A DNA stretch of 12,447 bases, from NCBI GenBank assembly GCA_943704415.1, contig CALSCO010001846.1, positions 1 through 12,447 of the forward strand, written 5' to 3'. The position numbers and the translations under genes are program-made. This document shows, in pieces, positions 6,991 to 12,447 of this stretch; the first letter of the stretch is position 1, and every line of letters begins with the position of its first letter. This DNA is from Parvularia atlantis. Lineage: Eukaryota > Opisthokonta > Rotosphaerida. The notes beneath the pieces are model-generated. The model saw only the letters and a program-made list of their open reading frames with translations. It was not told the origin of the DNA and did not search any database.

Positions 6991-7946
6991 ATGGGCGGCG
7001 TTCTGAGCAGCGCCGAGGTGTGCTGCCGTGCCGTGCTGCCGTGCCGTGCTGCCGTGCTGCCGTGCGCCGCTGACGCGCGTGCGGTCGGTCGTGCAGACGC
7101 CCGTGCAGAGCAGCGGGACGCCGGCGCGGCACCGCGACGCCGACCTGCGCGATCCGCGCTCGCCCGCCCTCGACCGCACGCCCGTGGCGCGACCGCACGC
7201 AGCGCACGCGAGCTTCGCGCACTGTGCGTCGCGGCGAGGGTGCTGCTCGTGTGCGCGCGTGGTCTGACGGCGCGCGGCGCGGCAGATGCGGTCGTCGAGG
7301 TCAGCGACCCGCGCTCGCCCGCGCCCGTCGGCGTCGCGCGCACGCCGGTCGCATGTGGCGGCGCAATCGAGGCCGACCCGCGCTCACCCGCGCCGGCCGG
7401 CTGCGACCGCACCCCCGTTGGTGTGGCCGCCCCGGCCGCCGCTGCGCCGTGCGTCTGCCGCCGTGCCCCCGCGCGTGCGCACGTGTCTCACGCGCTCACA
7501 GACCGTCGCCCGAGCCGGCACGCACCGCGAGCCCGCCGCCGCCGCTGCAGCTGTTTGCGGACGAGATGGTCGCCGTCGTGGCCGCCGCGCTGACGCCACA
7601 GAAGGTTGCCGCCAGCCCGCGCGCCAAGCTCGACGTCTTCTGCGACGCGGAGGACGAGGGCGGCGCCGAGGCGGGCGCGCCCGTGTCGCTCCCACTCAAG
7701 CGCGTCAAGCGCGCCGGGCACGCGGGCAAGCCGACGGTGAAGGTGGCCAGCGAGGGCGAGAGCCTGCGGCGGACGGTCGTGACCAAGGGCAAGACGTACC
7801 AGGCGTCGCCGGTCGGGTCGCCGCGGACGCCGCTGGGCGTGCGCAACGGCGACGGCGCGGGCTCGCCGATCGCCGACTCGCCGCTCAAGAGCACCGGCGC
7901 GGCCGTGCTGGCGGGGTCGCCGAGCTCGCGCAAGTTCTTCGCCTGA
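6991..7946 (+). CDS. CDCA3: CDCA3/Tome-1-like mitotic phosphoprotein
   Basis: A low-complexity, proline-directed phosphoprotein of 253 residues. Exons are 6991-7017, 7097-7223, 7286-7448 and 7502-7946 (TGA); other donor choices break the frame. The N-terminus MGGVLSS fits an N-myristoylation signal (G2, S6). Three copies of DPRSPxxxxRTPV lie at about 28-39, 59-73 and 82-96. This DPRSP...RTP pair after an MG start is the hallmark of CDCA3 (Tome-1), which in vertebrates works with SCF to remove Wee1 and let cells enter mitosis. A later SPRAKLDVFCDAEDE stretch resembles the CDCA3 segment ending VFETED, and SPRTPLGV resembles its RSPL motif. Many SP/TP sites in the C-terminal half suggest CDK control. 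No KEN box is seen; RAKL could serve as a D-box. Function in this organism is inferred from motifs, as the rest is disordered. Confidence 0.75.
7021..7062 (+). repeat. Tandem repeat inside intron 1 of the CDCA3-like gene
   Basis: Two perfect 13-nt units (TGCTGCCGTGCCG) are followed by two 8-nt units (TGCTGCCG). The repeat lies wholly in the first intron (7018-7096) and accounts for that intron being, at 79 nt, the longest in the window. Confidence 0.85.
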
Positions 7947-8020
7947 ACAAAGGGCCGTGTGCCAGTGTGTTGTGACATTTTCTCAGAACAGTCGGAAAAA
8001 AAAAACACGGCAGCGGCGCG

Positions 8021-8787
8021 TCACCGGTCGTCCCACGGCGCCGGCAGGGGCACGCGCGTCGTCGAGGCGAGCGGCGGCTCGATGTTGAGCAGCATGCGCA
8101 TGCGCTTGGCGTACGAGAGCGGCTGCGGCGTCGGTTCGACGTTCTCGATCACGTGCGTGTTGATCAGCCCGCGGCGCGACACACCGTAGACCGAGTAGCC
8201 CTCGTACACGACCGGCTTGGGCGGGTCGAAGCCGAGCAGCGGCGCGAGGGGCAGCGAGCGCGGCGGCACGGCCGTGAAGCGCCAGGCGAGGCTGAAGACG
8301 AAGGTCGAGCGCTCGACCACGCGCGTGACCTTCAGCTCGGGCTCGGCGTAGTACATGCGCAGGAGCAGGCGCGACCACCGGAGCATGCGCCCGTACGGCG
8401 TCAGGCCCTGCAGGCTGAACTCGTAGAACACGTTCTCTTTGAAGAACACGCCCGGCTCGTACACGTTCAGGTCGAGGTCGCTAGCGCGCGCGAAAAACTC
8501 GTTCGTGTCGCGCACGACCGCGCGCAGCGCCCGGCCCCGGTTGACGTGGAAGTCCGGGTCGCGCTCGGTCTCGGCGCTGTGCTCGTTCGGGTCCCAGTGC
8601 TGCTGCTGCCCCGACGGCGGCGGCGGCGGTGGCGGCGGCTCGCTCGCGGGCGAGACGGCCGCAGGCCCGTGCGCGTAGACGAGGCGCAGCACGCGCGTCG
8701 GCGCGGCCGCAGTCGCGCGCACGACCGCTGCAGCGCTGTCAGCTCTCACGACGACGGCGACTCGCAGCGCAGAGCCGCACCAGCCAT
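8021..8787 (-). CDS. DUF2358 / C6orf136-like protein
   Basis: Probably a conserved protein of unknown function related to human C6orf136. The model of 237 residues has a 7-nt first exon (8787-8781, ATG GCT G), a 53-nt intron (8780-8728) with GTGCGG donor, GCTGAC branch motif and CTGCAG acceptor, and one long exon (8727-8021, TGA). The N-terminus (MAAVVRATAAAPTRVLRLVY) is rich in Ala, Arg and Val without acids, as in a mitochondrial targeting peptide. Next come an eight-proline run and QQQ, then the domain (about 60-215). Its order matches DUF2358: a segment starting NVYEPGVFFKENV, an LKVTRVV strand, a WRFTAVPP segment and YEGYSVYGV..RGLINTHV. The reaction, if any, is unknown. The stop lies 74 bp from the CDCA3-like stop; this convergent gap holds an A10 run at 7996-8005. 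Confidence 0.72.
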
Positions 8788-8821
8788 GCCCGCGTCTGTC
8801 ACTGTTCGACTGTCGACTGCG
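8788..8821. promoter_or_regulatory. 34-bp divergent start region between DUF2358-like gene and FATP gene
   Basis: The two chosen start codons (8787 on minus, 8822 on plus) are separated by 34 bp containing CTGTCACTGTTCGACTGTCG. No TATA box is present. The leaders must overlap the opposite genes or be extremely short. A second in-frame ATG for the plus gene at 8786 overlaps the minus-strand ATG in a CATG palindrome. Confidence 0.4.
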
Positions 8822-11612
8822 ATGTCGGCCCCGATCTTTGTCGGCCTCGCCGGCGCGTACTTTGCGTGGCGCGCGGCGGACCACCGGTGCGCGAGGACGT
8901 GCTGCGGCGTGGCGCGATGTGGCGCGTGACGCGATGTGGGTGCGCGTGCGCCGCGGCAGCTTCGGCTTCACGCACGACGTCAACCAGCTGCGCGGCCTGT
9001 CGTCGCTGCGCACGTTTGTCAACGAGAAGCAGCGCACGGGCTGGAACGTCGCGCGCGAGTTTGCGGCCACGGCGCGCCGCGCGCCCGAGCGCGAGGCCAT
9101 CGTCTTCGACAAGACCGTCTACACCTTCCGTCAGCTGGACGAGCTCTCGAACCGCGTCGCGCACTGGGCCACGGCGCAGGCGTGTCCGCCGTCAAACATC
9201 CGCCCTGCATCCGCATCGTCTCACGACCGCGCGCACAGGGCCTCACGTTTGGCGACACCGTCGCGCTGCTGATGGAGAACCGGCCCGAGTTTGTCATCGT
9301 CTGGCTGGGCCTGACGAAGGTCGGCGTGCGCGTGGCACTGATCAACCACAACCTGCGGTGCGGTCCGCGCGTATACATGGGCGGAGGAGGCTGACGCCGT
9401 ACGCGCGCGCGTGCGCACAGCCTCGGCCCGCTGATGCACTGCATCAAGGTCTCGCACGCGACGATGGTCGTCGCCGGCGTCGAGATGGCCGAGGTCGTTG
9501 AGCAGGTCCTGCCCGACCTGAGCGAGCTCAAGATGAAGATCGCCTACGTGCGCGACCTCGCGAGCTTGCGCATGAGCGCGTCGTGTGCGTGGCCGTGTGC
9601 TCTGCCGCGTCGCTGCCTGTGCTGACGCACCGCGCAACGCCTCCCAGCGCCGCACAAGAACACGCACAGCTACGCCGTGCTCGTCGACGAGGCCCTCGGC
9701 GGCTTCACCCCCGCGCCCGTGCCGGAGGACGTGCTCAACCGCGCCAAGTTTGATGACGTCTGGGGCTACATCTATACGAGCGGCACGACGGGTGCGCGCG
9801 CGCCGCGCCGAGTCCGCCCCACCCTGCCTGAGCCGCCGCGCGCAGGCCTGCCCAAGGCCGGCGTGATCTCGCACCTCAAGTACTGGGCGCTCGGCTCGAC
9901 ATTCGTGGCCGTCTACGGCATCACAGAAAAGGTCTGCGCCGCGCGCGTGCGCCGACCGCCGGCCAGGCGACTGACGACGCCCGCCGAAGGACCGCATCTA
10001 CACACCGCTGCCGCTGTACCACTCGGCCGGCGGCGGCATCGGCGTGGGCATGATGCTGCGCTCGGGCGCGGCCCTGATCATATCGCGCAAGTTTTCGGCG
10101 TCGCGGTGAGGCCGCCACGCGCGCTTGGTCGACGCCTGAAGCTGACGCCGCGCCGCGTACGAAGCTTCTGGCAGGAGGCGACCGAGAGCCGCGCGACGGT
10201 GACGCAGTACATCGGCGAGCTGTGCCGGTACCTGCTCGCCGCGCCTGTGTCGCCGTACGACAAGCGCCACCGCGTGCGCATCGCGATCGGCAACGGCCTG
10301 CGGTGCGCGAACGACGCTCTGCACGCGTTGCGCTGACGGCAAGCAGGCCCGACATCTGGGAGCAGTTCCAGACGCGCTTCAACGTGCCCGAGATTGCCGA
10401 GTTTTACGGCGCGACCGAGGGTGCGCACACGCGCGCGTTGGCCACGCCGCAGGCCTGACGCCAGCCGCAGGCAACCTCGCGTTGTACAACCACTGCAAGG
10501 ACACCGACTCGCGCGGCTACATCGGGCGCCAGGGCCTGATCATGCGCGTGGCGCTGGGCGCCAAGATCGTCAAGTTTGACGTTGAGAAGGAGGTGCCGAT
10601 GCGCGACAGCAACGGTGCGTGCGCGGCCTGTCGCGCGACGCGTGCTCAACTGCACCGCGCGCAGGCTTCTGCATCGAGTGCGCGTACAACGAGCCCGGCG
10701 AGCTGCTTTCGCCCATCTCGGGCCTGAACCCGTTCAGGTGCGTGCTGCGCGGCGGCCGCCGCCGCTGTTGTCGCCGCTCACGGCCGCCGCAGCAAGTTCA
10801 ACGGGTACACCGACGACAAGGCGACCGAGAAGAAGATCATCCGCAACGCCTTCGCCAAGGACGATGCGTATTTCCGCTCGGGCGACCTGATCGCGATGAA
10901 CGAGCGCGGCTTCTTCTCGTTCGTCGACCGCATCGGTGCGGCGGCGCGCAGGCGCACACGCGGCGGGCGCACGCGGCGGGCGCACGCGGGGCGCTGACCC
11001 TGAGCTGCCAGGCGACACCTTCCGCTGGAAGGGCGAGAACGTGTCGACGACGGAGGTGGCCGAGGTGCTGTCCAAGGTCCCTGGGTGCGCGCGCCCCGCC
11101 CGTGTGTCGCTGCGTGCCGCGTGCTGAGGCGCGCGCGCACAGCATCCTCGAGGCCAACGTGTACGGCGTGCAGGTGTGCGCGTGCGCGCGCGTGTGCTCA
11201 CCGGCACACTCATGCGCCGCCGCGGGCAGATCCCCGGCACCGACGGCCGCGCGTGCATGGCCGCGTGCGTGTGCAGCAACGACCTCAACCTCACGACGCT
11301 GCTCAAGCAGGTCAAGCGCGAGCTGCCGTCGTACGCCATGCCGTTATTCATCCGCCAGCTGCCTGCGATCGTGCGTAGCCCCTCGCGGTTTGCGTCGCCG
11401 CCCGCCGGCGAGAGTCCAACGCGTCCCGTCGTGTGTGCGTGCAGGAGATCACGGGAACGTTCAAGCACACCAAGGTCAGCCTGCGCGACCAAGGCATCGA
11501 CCCGGCCAAGGTCAAGGATCCGATGCTCTGGCTCTCGCCCGTCTCACGGCAGTACGAGCCGTTCGACCAGGCCGCGCTCCAGCAGATCGTCTCGGGGCGC
11601 GCCAAGTTCTAG
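8822..11612 (+). CDS. SLC27A: Fatty acid transport protein / very-long-chain acyl-CoA synthetase (SLC27 family)
   Basis: A 632-residue enzyme that activates long or very long fatty acids to acyl-CoA and so drives their uptake. Sixteen exons: 8822-8886, 8960-9179, 9239-9357, 9421-9584, 9648-9791, 9846-9931, 9990-10105, 10165-10302, 10347-10420, 10471-10614, 10665-10737, 10793-10935, 11012-11084, 11143-11173, 11230-11370, 11445-11612 (TAG). An N-terminal hydrophobic segment ([12 protein letters not shown]) is a likely membrane anchor. The AMP-binding motif [14 protein letters not shown] spans 230-243. EFYGATEG is at 369-376, SGD at 477-479, and the FATP signature [18 protein letters not shown] ends at 511. 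The C-terminal lysine is K584 (TGTFK). CLPLYHSAG-like and [11 protein letters not shown] text also fits FATP. Length is normal for the family. Intron 2 appears to be GC-AG. The member (FATP1-6) cannot be assigned; location is probably ER, peroxisome or plasma membrane. Confidence 0.95.
9180..9238 (+). other. Probable GC-AG intron in the FATP gene
   Basis: The 59-nt intron starts CAG|GCGTGT and ends CGCACAG, with a CTCACG branch-like motif. Phase 0 is required to join HWATAQ to [10 protein letters not shown]. The two nearby GT dinucleotides leave one or two extra bases and break the frame. Only the GC donor at 9180-9181 keeps it. Confidence 0.7.
10952..10992 (+). repeat. Tandem repeat inside FATP intron 12
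   Basis: Three near-identical units of 13-15 nt based on GCGCACGCGGCGG lie within the intron at 10936-11011 (76 nt). The repeat explains why this intron is the longest in the gene. Confidence 0.8.
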
Positions 11613-11798
11613 CGGCAGCGCGACAGCGTCACGGACGCGATCTCGTCCGAGTCGCCATCGGCATGACAGACTGAGCAGAAAACGCTGACGTGTGCTCGGC
11701 GGTCGCCATCCCGAGTTAGGACTACACAGAGCGCACGCAGCACGGTCAAGACAAAGAGAGTACGTGTGCGGCATGTGCGGCGTCAATGCACGCCGTTG
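11613..11798. other. Intergenic gap between FATP and B-box gene
   Basis: The 186-bp stretch holds the FATP 3' UTR and the promoter and leader of the B-box gene. Short reading frames start at ATG 11773 and ATG 11786 in other frames and could act as upstream ORFs; the first ends at TGA 11797-11799, overlapping the B-box ATG. No TATA box or AATAAA signal was seen. Confidence 0.5.
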
Positions 11799-12447
11799 AT
11801 GGCTGTTGTGTCGAGCGCGCACATTCCGATCTGCGCGGTGTGCGTGCGCAAGACGACCGACGCACGCCGCAAGTGCCTGTTCCTGCTCGGCCAGACGTAT
11901 TGCCACGCCGAGTTTGCCCGCGCCGACCTGCTCGAGCCCGCCGCTGCGACGGCCGATGCGGTGGTGACGGTGTGCCAGTCGTGCGAGGACGCGCCCGCGA
12001 CGCACCGCTGCGAGACGTGCGCGATCGACCTGTGCGAGGACGAAGCCAAGACGCACCCGCGCGCCAAGACGACCAAGGGCCACGTCGTGACGGCCCAGCC
12101 CGGCGCGACGACGAGCGTGCCGATGTGCAAGGCGCACCCGGCCAACCGCGCGACGCAGTTCTGCGACCGATGCGACCAGCTCGCCTGCGTCGACTGCATC
12201 ACCGCGCCGCACAAGGGCCACCCGTTCGTGCCCGTCGCAGAGGGCCTCGAGAAGCAGCGCGCGGTGATTGCGGCGGCCGACGAGCTGTGCCAGCCGCGGC
12301 TCAAGCGGTGCAGGACGGGCATCGATGCGATCGAGGCCGACATCGCGCGCCTCGAGGAGCTCAAGCGCGCGGGCCTGGCCACGGTCGACGGCTTCTTCGA
12401 CCCGCTGATCGAGCCGCTGCAGCGCAAGCTGGAAGAGCTCAAGGGCC
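11799..12447 (+). CDS. B-box zinc-finger (TRIM-like) protein, N-terminal part
   Basis: The frame is open from ATG 11799 to the window end (216 codons, no stop, no obvious intron). Residues about 11-36 contain CAVC ... C ... YCH, possibly a small or degenerate zinc finger; a full RING is not visible. A first B-box-like finger follows: CQSC, eight residues, CETC, four residues, C, then a spaced H. The second is a textbook B-box2: C-x2-H-x8-C-x2-C-x4-C-x2-C-x4-H-x2-H (CKAH ... CDRC ... CVDC ... HKGH). The remaining residues (about 150-216) are rich in E, K, L and R in a heptad-like pattern and probably form a coiled coil, as in TRIM proteins. Such proteins are scaffolds or, when they carry a RING, E3 ubiquitin ligases. 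Ligase activity cannot be claimed here. The C-terminal domain lies outside the window. Confidence 0.85.
   Translation, partial: MAVVSSAHIPICAVCVRKTTDARRKCLFLLGQTYCHAEFARADLLEPAAATADAVVTVCQSCEDAPATHRCETCAIDLCEDEAKTHPRAKTTKGHVVTAQPGATTSVPMCKAHPANRATQFCDRCDQLACVDCITAPHKGHPFVPVAEGLEKQRAVIAAADELCQPRLKRCRTGIDAIEADIARLEELKRAGLATVDGFFDPLIEPLQRKLEELKG

Noticed and set aside
7421-7550. A 128-nt third intron in the CDCA3-like gene ending at CTGCAG 7550
   Set aside because: It would be far longer than all other introns. The GTGCGT donor at 7449 with acceptor at 7501 keeps the frame with a normal 53-nt intron and retains an SP-rich segment.
7224-7946. Prokaryotic-style continuous ORF reading of this and other regions
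   Set aside because: Conserved protein text jumps between frames exactly at GT-AG borders throughout the window, so the DNA is intron-rich eukaryotic sequence.
8786-8821. ATG at 8786 as the FATP start
   Set aside because: It would place a polar stretch before the hydrophobic N-terminal anchor, and it overlaps the minus-strand start. ATG 8822 begins right at the anchor. It is not excluded and is kept as a finding.
1-12447. Search for tRNA, rRNA, CRISPR arrays, transposase genes and terminal inverted repeats
   Set aside because: None was recognised by eye; the only repeats are short tandem runs.

Overview
The window is GC-rich nuclear DNA from a eukaryote with a compact genome. Genes lie 34-220 bp apart on both strands. 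Almost every gene is split by very short introns: I place 44, all 44-79 nt long, mostly starting GTGCG and ending CAG or AAG, usually with a CTGAC/CTCAC/CTGAT-like branch motif near the 3' end. The gene set (SND1, a UCP5-type SLC25 carrier, PA28-gamma, a CDCA3-like protein, an SLC27/FATP acyl-CoA synthetase and a B-box protein) fits a unicellular relative of animals or an amoebozoan- or apusomonad-type protist. I cannot name the organism from the sequence.

Layout from left to right. A 21-base poly-G run is followed by the 3' end of SND1 (+). Next is a complete mitochondrial carrier of the SLC25A14/30 type (+) and a (CA)24 microsatellite. An M14 metallocarboxypeptidase (-) and a PA28-gamma-like proteasome activator (+) diverge from a gap of only 44 bp. 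Two tandem paralogues (-) encode small cysteine-rich secreted proteins of a family I do not recognise; their exon structures match exactly. A CDCA3/Tome-1-like proline-directed phosphoprotein (+) follows, convergent with a DUF2358/C6orf136-like gene (-). That gene starts head-to-head, 34 bp away, with a 16-exon SLC27/FATP gene (+). The last gene is a B-box protein (+) that runs off the end.

The genes do not form one pathway. They are ordinary housekeeping functions (RNA regulation, mitochondrial transport, nuclear proteasome activation, fatty-acid activation, mitosis) beside two lineage-type secreted proteins. No operon, mobile element, CRISPR array, tRNA or rRNA was recognised. The least explained coding content is the secreted cysteine-rich pair. 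The most unusual non-coding content is the intron set: its donor consensus, two GC-AG introns, and two introns of neighbouring genes that share long sequence blocks.

Exon borders were read by eye. They rest on reading-frame continuity, splice motifs and agreement with remembered family motifs. In all nine complete gene models the exon lengths add up to an intact frame ending at a stop codon.
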